From contig NW_006494931.1 of NCBI RefSeq assembly GCF_000471905.2, positions 9,042,410-9,106,409 on the forward strand: 64,000 bases of DNA, in the 5' to 3' direction. The DNA comes from Amborella trichopoda (taxonomy: Eukaryota; Streptophyta; Magnoliopsida; Amborellales; Amborellaceae). The translations under genes were made by a program, and so were the position numbers. Shown one piece after another: positions 45,116 to 57,369 of this stretch (the first letter of the stretch is position 1; the number at the start of each line of letters is the position of its first letter). The notes under the pieces were generated by a model. It saw nothing but the letters and a program-made list of their open reading frames with translations, had not been told where the DNA came from and ran no database searches.

Positions 45116-46080
45116 AGATGGGAGACAACATATAGTCTACACTGACAAAAGACCATTTCCTTTAGCTGAAACTCACTATGCTGATACTAAGTATTATTTC
45201 ACAGATCTAGTGTCACCTCAGAAGCTAAATGATGGGGATCACAAGTCTACAATTAAGACAATGTCTTCGCCTCATGAAGATGTTGAAGACATGAGGAAAA
45301 CATTGGTAAACATGTTCAAAGAGGAAGAAAGGAAAGACAGAATTCTCCCTCTAACCCCTATTCATTCTAGCATCCCGACAACCGTTCCTGAAGAAACTCC
45401 CCCATCACTTAAAGAGGATGCCTCGCCCTCTTCTGAGCCACCTTCGCAAGAAGATGAACCAAAAATCCCTTTCGAGATTGAGGAGGTCATGGAGACAGAA
45501 CTCCCAGTTCCAAAGGTTACTTACACACCAGATTCTCAAAAGGTCTTGCACATCCTTATTGCGCTCTTGAAAGCCGAATTGGCATCCCACCCACCACAGA
45601 AGGTGCTTCAAACCTCGGGTAATGAGGATATCACTCAAGTCTTGCATTTCCCAGATTCTATAGACGAGGAGTAGTGGGAGATAGGGCATCTTGCTTGTCC
45701 TCAGGAACAAGACCCCTTGGCAGAGTTAAGAAGCGAGGTTCACAGTCTCCAGAGCCAATTGAACGTCATGCGTACCGCTCCAAAATATCTGAAGAAATTT
45801 GTGCCAGAGACCAAGAGTTATGATGAACATGAAGTAAAAATGCCACGAACAGAAGCTAAAACCCCTCCTGACTAGACTATCTATAGTGAGCAGGCTCATC
45901 AAATGATGAGAAAAATGAAATATGAGCCCTTATCCAATCAAAAGTTAAAAGGAGAAGAAGCAACTGCTCCTCCGTTTGAGGTTATCGGAACCGCAGCAAT
46001 TTGTCACAAGACAAAGCAAGGCCTAAGGTTTCCCTTGGTGAAAAGACAGAAGCAGTAAAAGCCCTGAGGCAGGGACCACT
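45116..46080 (+). pseudogene. Element B protease-to-RT linker, then deletion
   Basis: An open frame at 45210-45674 is acidic and Pro/Ser-rich. It is followed after a stop by EQDPLAELRSEVHSLQSQLN, APKYLKKFVPE and QAHQMMRKMKYEP, the last resembling the KKMGY block that precedes RT in this lineage. After about 46060 no RT, RNase H or integrase motif appears. The sequence passes within about 100 bases into the 3' end of the antisense gene, so roughly 3.4 kb of pol is missing compared with A. Confidence 0.75.
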
Positions 46081-46174
46081 TAGGAGCGAAATATGAGATC
46101 TAGTAAAACAAAATGAAGAATGAAATTATGTAGCAAAAATGAGAAACAAAGCAAAAGGCATTTCATTCACGAGC

Positions 46175-49100
46175 TCAAATTTTACAATTGCTGATACGTT
46201 CTGTCAGTTCGGCCACCATTTGAATCTCTTCTTCCATCGCCACAGTTTTAGACTCGATGGTGTGACTGAGTTTTGATAAATCCACGACCAGATAAGTCTC
46301 CATGGCCCTTCTCTGAATCTTCTCTTTCTCAAGCTCAGTGAATTCTTGTCTTAATATTTGCATCTCTTCTCTTATTTCAACCATTATTTTGAAGCAAGCT
46401 CATCCCTCCCTTTTGAGATCGAGTTGATGTGCAGTCATAGTGGCCTTTTTCTTAGTGCAAGAACCTATTCCCTCGTGGCGACACGAGATCGATGTCTCCA
46501 AGGAAGCTAGCCCCCTGGTTTCCGCCTCATGATGCAGTCTTTCCGACCACCAGCTCTCCAACTCACTTAGGGTAGCATCAAAATGGGAAAGGACTTCTAA
46601 CGCATTCCCAACAACAGTGGTCACGGCAGCAAACTCCCTAAGTTTAGCCAAAGCTACGCCCAGCTCATTGAAAGGCAGTTCCCTTAAAACTTGAAGGGCT
46701 GCACGAAACATGCCTGCAATTATACCTGAAACCCCACTAAAAATGGGCCTAGATGATGCTGCTGGGATTACCACTCCTGAAGATACTTCGGTTTCAAGGA
46801 CCAGGCTTAGAGAAGTGTTAGCTATTTGAGCCATCGGCTCTTCCAAAACGATGGCGAAGTCTGGAATTTCATGTACATCAGACCCAGAGGCAGCCCCCGC
46901 TTCAACCTGTCTTGATTCTTCGATACCAGCCTCGTCGCCTTGACCTTCGCCTATGGCGATCACCACTGTTTTCCCAGCATCCTCCAAAGAAGCCACCTCC
47001 CCTGGTCTCTCACCCTCGTCCATGGCCTCGACAAGTTCAAGGCCAGTATTCTCCTCTTATTTCACACCCTCCTGAACTGCCATGTCAGTATTGGCAGGTT
47101 CAAGAGCTGCCTCTTCCCTTTAGCTTTCATTGATCACTGATTCAGCCTCAGCTACATCATCAACAGTTAGCACTTCGCTACCAAAATTTCAACCCCTTCC
47201 TCTTCATGATCTGTGCACTCTGGAGAAGCAGCCCCTTGATATTCCAGAGCCTCACTAACCATAGGCCCTTCCTCTTGAATTGTGGCCCCTATCTCTGTCG
47301 GGGCACTAAACTTCTGAAGCACAGAGGCCCCATTAGTATCAGATTCCCTTCCAAGAACAATACCTCCAAGGCCTTCAGCCTCGTTGGTCTCCATGGGAAC
47401 TGGATCTGATTCAGGAACTACCCTCGGACTTAAGGACACCTCCCCAAGTTTCGAATTCATTTCCTGATCAGAAGCGATAACAATAGGCTCGGGAGGCCCG
47501 GAGTCATTCACCTCAGTCTCTGAAGAAGAAGAAAATAATTCAAGAGAGACAGAAGATGGTGGAGAAAGCATAGAAGGTGACACTAGTGGAGTTACTAATG
47601 AATCAAAAGAAGGAGAGCTACCTCCTGACTCCAAAATCACAGGATGTTTGGCACCCCTACGTCTTCAAGTACATCTACCAGCTTGAGCAGGTGCACAAGT
47701 GTCGGTAGCGGTAGATCGTTTCCTTTTCTTTCCCCCTACTGGAGGAGGAGCAGCCGCTCCAGAACTCCCTCCTTGAGAAGGGCCCGCACCCAATTTACTG
47801 TGAGGACCACTGCCGATCAGTGCATTCAAGTCCTGAATGGGACGTCCCTCATGACCTGGGACCTTTCGGCCCCCACTTCATTCGAAGATGGAATCGAGTT
47901 TATCAAATGCTCCTAGTTTCCTTCTTCATAACAAGAAATTACGGTGAAGTGTCATCAGCCGCTTTCCTCGAGGAATCCCAAGAGCCTCCCAGTTCAAAGG
48001 ATATCCCAAGATAAAGACCTCGCCAAGACCAGGAGTATCCACCAGTCTCCTCTGTTTAGTCTCCTCACGCCAATTTCCCTTTCCCCTTTCCATGGGTGAT
48101 CAACATCCTAGTATCCTCAACTGGTAATTCTCCACCAATTTGCATGGGCCTCGGTCACCCGGACCATTCTGCAGAAATGAGGTAACACATACTTGCTAAT
48201 CTCGATCATCTCTAGACATGAGGACCCCAAGCAACCAACACTCTCTAAGAGTCCCAAGCTCTTCTGTCTTCCACATGTTTATTTTGCCACGATGCTTTTC
48301 AAAAAACACAAAGAAAGGGTACCTCTGATCAAGCCCAAGTTGACGGGCGAAGCGACGAGGGAAATACCCTTCCAATCTGGCACTATGTGAGGTCCAATAA
48401 GGTAAAACTCCCTCTCTAATGCTCAAAATGAACAGCTCCCTGATAGTTGTGGGAGCACCGTCTAGCTCCTTCCCCAATTCATCATTGACAGCACGATCGA
48501 TGAAGCTTCCAATCGGGAATGGGAACCGATGCATATTTGAGAAGTCATGCCTGAAAAAGCTCCGAGCCTCCCTTGGGCTATGAAATATAGCCTTTTGGCC
48601 GGCAATCCTCATCATGAAGGGGCATATCTTATCTCCTGAGCCCTGGCTCTTGACATAGGTGGCAGGGAAATAGGCCCCTAACTATCCATATACATAATGG
48701 ACCGGTAATGGAGTCTTAAAGTCCCCAGGGAACACTTCTCCTCTGACAATGTCATTCCCTCCGTCTTTGCCTTTGTAAACCATTCATCGCAGGCTGCATA
48801 GAAGGTGCCTAGATGAATGTCATCTGCCCCTCTAGATAGCACGAACTTACATAAAAATAAGGCCAAATATGCGGCCAAGAAGACACAATCATCGGTGGTC
48901 TCAGATTGATACATGGGAGGCATCCCCTGTACAACTTCCTTCCCTTGTCCTCTTGGATTACATCGAGCACCTTCAGGGTAGTCCCCACAAAAGAATTTCA
49001 CCCATTCGGTGAAGATTACCCAACCATTGCTGGACTGGGCATGGAGCAATTGGTAAACCTCAAAAACCTTTCGAAGACTAGCATGTGGCTCTTCTCTCCC

Positions 49101-49758
49101 CAAGCTAGCACCACCAAAGATGACTGAGTTTTGGGGTACGAACTCGTCATACATGGCCCCGATTAGCGGAAGGTCACCTGATGAAATGAAGATCTAATAA
49201 GGAGATTCTTACTTCCCGTTGCCCAAGAAGCTAGGTATTGCTAACATGGCTCCATGTCTTGAGAAGTACCTTGACAACATTGGAGCACCGATCATAGTAG
49301 CTAACCGAGCACTGAACCGCTGCTAGCAATGAAGCGCGTTCAAGAATGCTTCTGTGTGACACCAACACTCTGGTGGTCTAGGAAGAGTATCCCTTTAAAT
49401 ATTGGTGCTCTCCCTGTACTCAAAGACCTTTGGCTGACCACATTAGTCCCTTTGTTTGCACCATTCACTTTCCTACGGTGGGCAAGTTCTCCCCAGAAGC
49501 TATGTTCTTGTGCATATAATGAAGGAGCGCCACCCCTTCTTCAATACTGACATTGCTGTTATTGTCCTCTCGAACATCAAAACGAACTGGGTTAGTGATA
49601 CATTTGACACTGAGAGACCACTCTGGCTTGCATACTAGCTCTGTCAACCAAATGGGCTCACCCCTTACTAGAGTCTCACAGGTAAATTCATTAGTGCCGA
49701 CCTCCCCTTCACTGGGAAGGCTCTCTATGTCAAGAACTTGGTAAGAAGACTCGGTCAT
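46175..49758 (-). pseudogene. Antisense plant-mobile-domain protein gene of TAT element
   Basis: Six consecutive minus-strand open pieces follow one another without overlap and in a sensible order: 49758-49465 (N-terminus, MTESSYQVLDIESLPSEGEV), 49154-48678, 48615-48196, 47640-47167, 47023-46400 and 46384-46175. The second contains WVIFTEWVKFF and FLAAYLALFLCKFVLSRG, the third EGYFPRRFARQLGLDQRYP; both fit the plant mobile domain carried by TAT elements (usual LLAYWLSRFVLP and YLPRRVARQFG.DQ). Next come an acidic Ser/Pro-rich stretch, a helical part and a charged coiled coil (LRQEFTELEKEKIQRRAMET). The intact product would be up to about 1,190 residues. The function of these antisense proteins is not established; related host genes act in silencing and development. 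Frame breaks make this copy a pseudogene. Confidence 0.8.
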
Positions 49759-49799
49759 TATGAAGGGCTCAAGGATTCACCCCTGAATCAAAATTGCTA

Positions 49800-50130
49800 A
49801 AGGCATTAAATAAAATGTCGGTTGTGTATTTAGTGGCTAAGTGCCGACTTTATTGTCAGAGGTCTAGCGCTGACTGTGTTTCCAGAAGCCTAATGCGGAT
49901 TGCGTTTACAAAGTTATAGCACAGGATGTGATTTCAAATGCCTAGAGCCGGCTGTGTTTTCAGGGATCCAGCGCAAGGTTAGCGCGGGCTGTATTTACCA
50001 ATGCCTGTCGCCGGCTATGTTCATCAATGCTTAGCAACGGTTGTGTTTGCCAATGACTAACTTCGGCTTTGTTTGCCAACGACTAGTGTCGGCTGTGTTT
50101 TCAAAGGACAATTGCAGGTCAGGTTCAAAT
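49800..50130. repeat. Degenerate GGCTGTGTTT repeats in B
   Basis: Units of the type CGGCTGTGTTTGCCAATGAC recur; the last ones are spaced 26 bases apart (about 49985, 50010, 50036, 50062, 50088). They occupy the place of the 45-bp array side of A and share the wording GCGCCGGTTG. A second patch of similar units is at 50930-51145. Confidence 0.75.
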
Positions 50131-50735
50131 CTCTCACGCGTGCTATAGATTCTGCACGTGGCACCTCGAGCACTGTTATGCCACCTGACAATCGTCGCTA
50201 CGTCCTGGTCTGACACACGTCTCACACATGTGGAATCACGACCGTTCACCTTCCTGCAACTGTCTACCTTCAGCAACGGTCCATCTCCTGTGCCCTTCAG
50301 ATTTCCTTCGGAATTTCCCTTCCGTAGCCAAAAAACCTCTTCAACCTTGCTTCAAGTTGTTGGGAAACCACCGCGCACTGGCTAGAACACTGTTAAAAAA
50401 CTAGTGGAAATCGCTAGGCAGCCACTGCTACAATTCCCTCCTCTTCTTCCCTTCCCCACAACCCTCAAAACCACGGCCGGAGTTCTTGGTTTCTCCGATG
50501 AACTCCCTTTCTTTAACTGAAAAATCCTTGCAAACTTTGGTAGATCCTTTCCCTCCTTACTGACGTCTTCTTTTTGCCTTAGCCAGAACCTCCCCTGCTC
50601 ACCGGAAAAATTTCTAACTTGACCAAAAGCCTCAGTGTGTTTTTCGAAGATCTCATCAGAAGCCTCCTTCTCACCGTTAAATTTTTTACCTTAAGTTTTT
50701 ATCCTTCGGTGAAACAGTTAAAATGGGGGTTACCC

Positions 50736-50745
50736 CCTTTATATA
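50736..50745 (-). promoter_or_regulatory. Candidate promoter of the antisense gene in B
   Basis: The minus strand reads GGTTATATAAAGGGGGTAAC, followed by TTTCACCGAAGGATAAAAAC. The antisense gene's first ATG is at 49758, about 980 bases downstream, so a long 5' untranslated leader would be expected. The block is conserved in A and D. Confidence 0.65.
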
Positions 50746-51189
50746 ACCGATGCTTTCCTCAAATGCCCCTCACGAATTAAAGATCCAGCCACGTCCAAGA
50801 AGGCTAAACGTCAATGGGCCGAATCGGGTCAGGCTTTGACCCGAGGCCTAGGCAAAGTATCATTGTCGCCCATGAAATCCCATGCAGCACAAACTAGGAC
50901 CGGGTCGGGCTCGGGTCAGCGCTTGAACACTAACCTACACCCAGCACCAACTAGGCTGTCCAAACTACCTAGCGCTAGCTGTGTTTCTAGTAACTTCAGC
51001 AACTTAGTGCCAACTATGTTCAAGAGCTAGCACGACTGCCCTTAACACCGGCTACGTTTTTAAACCTCAGCGTCGTTTGGGTATTCAAGAAATAGTATCG
51101 ACCGCCCTCAGTGCCAGCTGTGTTTTCAAAAGACTCAGTGCCTGCTAAGTGTTCAAGAAATGATCATTGTCGCACGCCCCATGCCAAAG

Positions 51190-52260
51190 CCATGTGTGTC
51201 CTACTATTGTTATCCCCAGTAGAGTTGCACCCTGACCAAGACCTATTATCCCCAATGGAGTGATACCCAGGTCATCAAACCCAATCCATGACTTCTCATC
51301 CCCAATAAGAGTTGTACTCGTACTACAGCTCATTATCCCCAGTGGAGTTAGGGTCATTTTTACCACTGCAATCCTCAATGGGTCTGCCTCACACCTATTT
51401 ATCATGTCCTCAAGGAGTTGAGTACCATTTTGCACCTATAAGGAACCCACACTTGTTCCCATTATCCCTAATGAAGTCGGTCTTCCCATCTGAACCCTTT
51501 GTTGACCTTAACCATTTTATCCCCAGGGAGTCAGATTCCCATCTATAGACTTATTTCCCATGCAGCTTCAACCACATGGCGACTCAGCCTCAGTCCACGC
51601 TGCATGACCTTAAACTGCACAGCCTCGGTGTAGTTGCACGATCCTAAGCTGCATGGCCCAAACTATATGACCATAAACTGTAGCGGCGGTCCACATTGCA
51701 TGACATTAAAATTGCACAACCTCGATCTAGTTGCACGACCCTAAACTGCATAGTCCAAACTATACAATCATAAATTGTAGCCTCGGTCCACGCTGCATGA
51801 CCTTAAATTGCATGACCTCAGTCTAGTTGCATGACCCTAAACTGCATGGTCCAAACTATATGACCATACACTGTAGCGACGGTCCACGCTGTGTGACCTT
51901 AAACTGCATAACCTCAGTCTAGTTACACGACCCTAAACTGCATGGTCCAAACTATACGACTATAAACTATAGCAGAGGTCTAGCTGCATGACCTTAAACT
52001 GCATGGTCTAAACTATATGACCTTAAACCACAGTACACGTCCTAACCGCATGATGTTAAAAGGCTCAGCACCCTGGTTCGAACTAAATGACTTTAAACTG
52101 AAGCAGAGGTCTAGTTGCACGGCCTTAAACTTCACGGTCCAAGCTGCAGGACTCTAAATCGTATAGCCATGGTGCATGCTATATGACCTAAACCATAGTG
52201 CACGTCTTGGCTGTATGAAGTTAAACTGCTTAGCACAGGTTCAGGAGGCATGACCTTAAA
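51190..52260. repeat. 3'-region repeat arrays of B
   Basis: First come CCCCAGTGGAGTT-type blocks (51190-51580), then the CATGACCTTAAACTGCATGG array (51586-52260) with units such as TAAACTGCATGGTCCAAACT and a longer repeat starting GGTCCACGCTGCATGACCTT. The order matches element A. Confidence 0.85.
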
Positions 52261-52739
52261 TACTCCCCACAACATATGTGAACACACCCTTTACGTGCAT
52301 CTTCATGCACGCCTTTCGTAACTGACTCGTTCATGTGCGCACCATCTTCACCGACTCGCTAGTGAGTCCACCTTTCTTCATTTTCATCATCCATCACTCT
52401 CTAGTGAGTCTCACCAATGCTCACAAAATGGCGAACCATCTCGACATCCATACTCGTCATCAGCTAGTGGGTCACAAGTTTTCACCCACCATTCATACAT
52501 CATCCATCTTACATAGGTAGCCTCGTGCCATCTCCCTAAAGCGAGTCAAAACCACCATTATACTTACTCCATGGCCTCCACGGTCTGCCATCCATATCCA
52601 CTACAGTCCAGCTATATGACCTTAAATTGTAGTGCACGTCTTGACCGCATGACGTTAAAAGGTTTCGCACAGGTCCTGAAGGCATGTCCCTAAACACACC
52701 TTCACAAAAAAAGCAAGAAAAAAATAATGATCTTGGTGT
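52261..52739. other. Spacer in B 3' region
   Basis: Holds a single copy of the GCGAACCATCT...CATCCATACTCGTCA sequence that is duplicated as a 68-bp pair in A, and a short return of the TAAATTGTAGTGCACGTC repeat wording at about 52610-52680. No gene is seen. Confidence 0.5.
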
Positions 52740-53110
52740 ACACCTAGACAAGGGAACGCCATGAGTAAAAATGACGGATGGGCATGGTCACTAAACCATA
52801 AGAGAGTTCCATGAAAATAAAAAACTCGAGCACGGTGAAAACCTGAAAGAGCATCGTGAGTAAAAATGGATGAAAAGGGTGAACATGGCCGAAAGGTCAT
52901 GGGTAAAAGAGCCCCAAATAAAAGGACGTTGGTGAAAACCATCTCTACAGTATTGCTTCCCAAGTCCAAATGGAAATCTACAAACGACACTTGGACCAAT
53001 AAGCAGATTGATGCCGCACTTGCCTCCACAGGCAGTCTGCATTCAAAAAGAAAAGTACCTGGTGTGACAATACCAGGACTTAAAAATATGAGCTTCAAGG
53101 AAAGATTCTG
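52740..53110. other. Conserved 3'-region module (B copy)
   Basis: Contains GTGAGTAAAAATGGATGAAAAGGGTGAACATGG and CTTCCCAAGTCCAAATGG, matching A at 31640-31900. The minus-strand frame 53125-52655 (156 codons) is the longest here, and its wording partly parallels the plus-strand frames of inverted D at 60655-61039 (SSIF, PCSPFSSIFTHDAL against PCPPFSSIFSHGAL). Confidence 0.6.
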
Positions 53111-53523
53111 ACAGCTTGAGTCCATTTATAGGAAGGACTCGATGAGCAAAATATTTGCCAAGAAACCAAGACAAGTCTCATAAAGAGGAGCATCAATCCC
53201 AGGAGGTTTCCAACACACTCCAAAAGTGTTGAAGACACCCCAAGTCAACCATGACTTTGGTGCGGTAATCAGGATAGAGATGTATCTTCATTGTCAGAAC
53301 TGCACAGCAGTGGGAAGGGGTTATACCCAAAGCTGCTCACCTCGATAAACTGAGGTACCCTACTCACCAAGGAATAACTGGTGCGCAAAGAAGACGGGGC
53401 CGATAGAAGGCCCTTCAACACACCATTCACAAAATCTTCGAAACATGGCTCAGTGCCAAAGGATACAAACGAACCCAGACCAAACAGGAACAATGCCCTC
53501 CGACATGAGCACTCAATTGCCAG

Positions 53524-53781
53524 ATGGTCTTGATTATGATCAATGAGGTCCGTACAAAAACCTCAGCTACTAGAATCACAACTAGTCCCTTGAGGGTGAG
53601 GACTTCAACGGGATCCCTCAAACAAGTCTCTTCACCCCCTAAAGTCCCCACAGACGGACCTGCAAATAATGCATCCCAACGTCTGAGCATCCTAGTTACA
53701 ACATTGCGTGAATCTCCTCGACGTTCACATGGTCCTGTGGTTAATAAGAAAAAAGTAATAAAGACGCAAAATTTTTTCTGA
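53524..53781 (+). CDS. Short basic open frame beside the 3' LTR of B
   Basis: 85 codons, ending VNKKKVIKTQNFF at 53781, 49 bases before the 3' LTR. TDGPANNASQRLSIL and RESPRRS match the frame at 32969-33103 of A. A minus-strand frame (53903-53427) also runs through here and also matches A, so DNA conservation alone may explain both. Confidence 0.3.
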   Translation: MVLIMINEVRTKTSATRITTSPLRVRTSTGSLKQVSSPPKVPTDGPANNASQRLSILVTTLRESPRRSHGPVVNKKKVIKTQNFF

Positions 53782-53830
53782 ATGTTGTCCTTTTCGCTTC
53801 CCTCGAAGCACAACATTCGGTGGAGCAAGG

Positions 53831-56720
53831 TGTTTGAACACATTTTCAGCACCTTGGTCCTTGCTGCGGAGTAAAGAATAAGTCGGTCAATAAAGCTTGA
53901 CAAAATAGTGGAAATTTTAACAGTCTCATAATGTCCCTAAAACTAGTCAAGATCTTCGTAAGCACTCCAAAAGGCCACCTACTAAGTTTCATCGCATTCC
54001 GACATGTCTAAGGCAGTGAACACAAAGAAACAATTTCAAAAAATTAGCCTATAGCACCCTGAAACGGACCCTATAACTGGAACTATATTCTCAATGCATC
54101 CAATTGCTATGGGACTACTATCATTAGATCCGACACGATCAAAAACCCCTATGGGTCAAGTTTCAGCTTAATTGGACACTCCAGGATAAAGTTATGAACA
54201 AAACAATGAAACAAGAGGAGCCGCACCTTATTCCCGTGTGGCCACCCTGCACAAAACACCATTAAAGGTGACTTTTTTCACAGTCACGAGTAGTGACTTT
54301 CGGGGCCCATATCTCACTTGTCCCGAGTCAGATGATACTCAAATTTTGTGAGCATGTTCGTCTCGTCAAGACGAACGTTTTGATATGTGGTACGCTTCAT
54401 GACGACACCCGAGCAAGAAGAAAAGCTTGCTGATCCGTGAAGAATTTGCAAAAAATTTAGCAGCGACACTCCTTGCTCGAGCGGTTAAATTACGACGCTC
54501 GCACATGGAATTGACGCGAAACCAATTTCAGCATGTGCGTAAGGCCTAGGGCTATCGTTGGTCCAAACCCCGTACATGATGAACGGTTGGATTTTGCACA
54601 CAAAGGCGATGAAGTGACTGTAAATTTTGGCCGTCAAATTCTAGATTCTGGCCAAAACCCAAAAGTTGCAAAATCTTCATTGGGGCTCCAAATCGCGACC
54701 CATTTGTTGCGACGAGATCGTGATAGCATGCTCAGTGCACTGCAGTGAAGAAATCACATAAAAACATCAAGAACAAGCACACTACCGATTCGAAGTTTTG
54801 AAGATTCATGAAAATTTCAAGTCTCATGATTGTGGCCTAAAAACATGATTTATGGCTCGAAGTTGGTATCAAATTGATCGCCACGCCAAGCCCTATAAGA
54901 AAACAATCATCTTTCGATCAAACTGGCATCTGAGTAACCCTAGATTAGTCATGGAAGATCACGCAAGTTCTAGGGCAGCAGCAGGGACTGTTTAGGAATT
55001 CTATCTATTTTTAGGCAGGGGCAAAACAATCATTTTGTACCCTACTTTCTTAATTTTATTTAATTCAATTAAATTATCATCAATTTAGGTAGTTTTTGGC
55101 ATCCACCCATGTTTTGGGCCATATTCTATATAAACATGCAAAGACTAATTGAAAAGGACCTTTGGTTCATTCTTCAATCATTCAATAAATATTTCAATTC
55201 TTGCTTAAGTTCGTGGGTGCATCTTGGAGAGAGAGAGGAGAGAGAAGAATAGGGCTTATACCCTTCGATAAGGTAATTTTCTCCCTTCTTCTCTTTTCTC
55301 TCTCATCTCTATCTCTCTCTTCTTTTCTCTCGTCTCTCCCATTCTCTTTCTTGCTTTTATCTTTATCTCTTTATCTCTCTTCCTCCTCTGGTCTATCACG
55401 TTTCTCTTTCCCTACTCTTCTTTCTTTTCTCTATTCACCCATGGTGGACCTCTTGCCGGGTGTGATGTCTTCCTGTTTTTGAGACACAAACAGTGAGTCG
55501 GGCCATAACCTGGATGACGGGTTGGACCTCTGTCAAAACTCTCTCGTCTCTCATGTGTCCCAGACGGTGAAGTCCATTGCCGTCTCTGTTCTCTCTTTCG
55601 TCTTTCTTGAGTCCCAGATGGCGAAGTCCATTACCGTCTGTGCTCTATCTCTTTCTTCTTTTTCTAACAAAGCCGGCAAGGGCTCAACGCCTCCTATGTC
55701 TTCTTTCCGTTCTTCTTCTAACACAGCCGGCGCAAGCCCAGCGCCGCCTGTGTCTTCTTTCCCTTCTTTTGTCACAGTCGGTGGAAGCGCATCGCCACTT
55801 GTGTCTTTTCTTTTTTCTCCCTATTCGTCACAGTCGGCGGGGACACAATGACGTCTAAGTTTTCTCTCTCCTTCTCTCATTATCATATGTGTCTATCTTT
55901 ACCTTTAATTTTTCTTCTGTCGTCTCTCACGCTCTTCTTCTCCTTTCCTTCTCTTTCTCCCCTTCTTTCTATTATCTTCTTCTTCTCTTATCCTTTCTTC
56001 TTTTCTCTCTCTCTCTCTCTCTCTCCGATCTCTATTCCTTCTTTTGTTCTTTCGTTTGATTAAGAGGAGTCGAGGCTAACTTTCCATGGTAGTCCTGTCA
56101 TTTAGCCATAATGTTGTTGTGCTAGTCAGTGTTACTGTGCCTGCATTATCTCCACGACAGACTAGCCATTGTGTCTAGCTAGTCGGTATTGGTACTGTCG
56201 TCTAGTAGTAATTATGTTGAGCCGGTCTAAGTTACCGAGCCCGTTTTACTGCCACGCCGGGTCAATTACTTGCTAGTTCAATCACTATGTCGATCTCACC
56301 GTGTGGTCAAATCTTTTAACCCCTATATTTCTTCTCTCGTTCTTCTCTTCCTCTTTTTTGAATGTGCACGCCCGTGTACGTTCCCCAAAGGAAAGGATGG
56401 GTCCCTTGACCCACTTGTCTTATAATATTTTCCACATGTGTGTGATTGCAAAAGAAGGAGAATACAAGCCAAGAGAGGTGATTTCGAACAAGTTTTACGA
56501 TTGGGGGGCTTTCTTCGTGATCTAAGAGGGCGCCCACGCGAGCCAGCCCGAGTAAGTCCCGAACCCACTTTAAGATCATCTCTCATCGGTTGGTCTACCT
56601 ACCCTTGTTTTTTAGCAAGGTTCTCGAGAGAGCGATCTCAATTTCTAGGTTCCCTTGAAACCCTAGAAGCGTGCCGCCCGATCATCCAGATTCGGAGGGC
56701 GAGATCGAGGCATCTAACCA
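53831..56720 (+). repeat. 3' LTR of element B
   Basis: TGTTTGAACACATTTTCAGC to GGCATCTAACCA, 2,890 bp, followed by CATGC and then C gag. It pairs with 36769-39757. The TATA box is TATATAAA at 55127-55134, and the roughly 54-bp array is at 55560-55850. Confidence 0.93.
55127..55134 (+). promoter_or_regulatory. LTR TATA box of B (3' copy)
   Basis: TATATAAA after CATCCACCCATGTTTTGGGC, same context as 38063-38070. Confidence 0.72.
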
Positions 56721-57369
56721 CATGCAACCTGAGATTGCTCTACATGTTGAGGCCTCTAATCTGACTTCCATGTCAGAGCGGGTCTCCAAGTCGGTTACGC
56801 AACCATGGTGGGTCACGACAACAGTTTGCAAGCTCAGGAAACAATTGGGGCAATGGTGGCTCTCGGATTAATACCTAGGGCCACCAACCAAAAGAAGTGA
56901 TCAGCACGACCGTCACACTAAGCGGTCTAAAGAAAGCTCCCTCCCCAACTTTGGATCTCTTCAAAGGGTTAAAAACAGTGAAATCGCCTCAAACAGGCAA
57001 GTAACAACAAACGTACAACCGGGTACCCCCACCTGCGAACCTTAATCAGGATGATTATTGGACCAGGCATAGGAATAAAGTCTACCCCTTTGAGAAGGAA
57101 TGGGTCCCTGCACGATTCCGATTATTGCTGGAACAAAACATGATCGAGCTCTCAGAGACCAAATTCCCTGATCAAGTCAGACTCGATACCTAGGAAAATT
57201 ATTGTTCTTACCATCGAAAGATCAACCACCCCACATAGGACTGCTACACGCTGAAAGACATTATCGAGGCCCTGATTCAGAAGGGCCAAATAAATATGGA
57301 AGAGCTAAAGAAGGCATTCGGGATGGCAGAAGCCTCCCACGCAGTGATAGTCTAAGTGGAAGACGAAGC
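56721..57369 (+). pseudogene. gag: Element C gag, C-terminal segment
   Basis: Continues C gag: MQPEIALHVEASNLTSMSE at once after element B, then FEKEWVPARFRLLLEQNMIE at about 57100 and YCSYHRKINHPT, stop, DCYTLKDIIEAL at about 57210-57275 with the zinc-knuckle-like spacing. Stops at about 57000, 57190, 57237 and 57353 show decay. It ends at GAAGC (57365-57369), the likely target site of element D. Confidence 0.85.

Larger units (their letters stand above)
36769..56720 (+). mobile_element. TAT/Ogre-like element B, non-autonomous, with antisense gene
   Basis: Nearly 20 kb, LTRs 36769-39757 and 53831-56720, flanked by perfect CATGC duplications (36764-36768 and 56721-56725). The plus strand carries gag, linker and protease but no RT, RNase H or integrase. 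The minus strand carries a plant-mobile-domain gene at 49758-46175. The leader is partly replaced by an inverted gag fragment of another TAT element. About 30 differences over the first 180 aligned LTR bases, by eye, suggest that it is older than A, or that its LTRs diverged faster. Confidence 0.93.

Noticed and set aside
16461-56720. Endogenous pararetrovirus or other integrated virus
   Set aside because: Perfect or near-perfect 5-bp target duplications, LTRs, tRNA primer sites and gag-pro-RT-RH-INT wording all indicate LTR retrotransposons; no movement protein or coat protein of plant viruses is seen.
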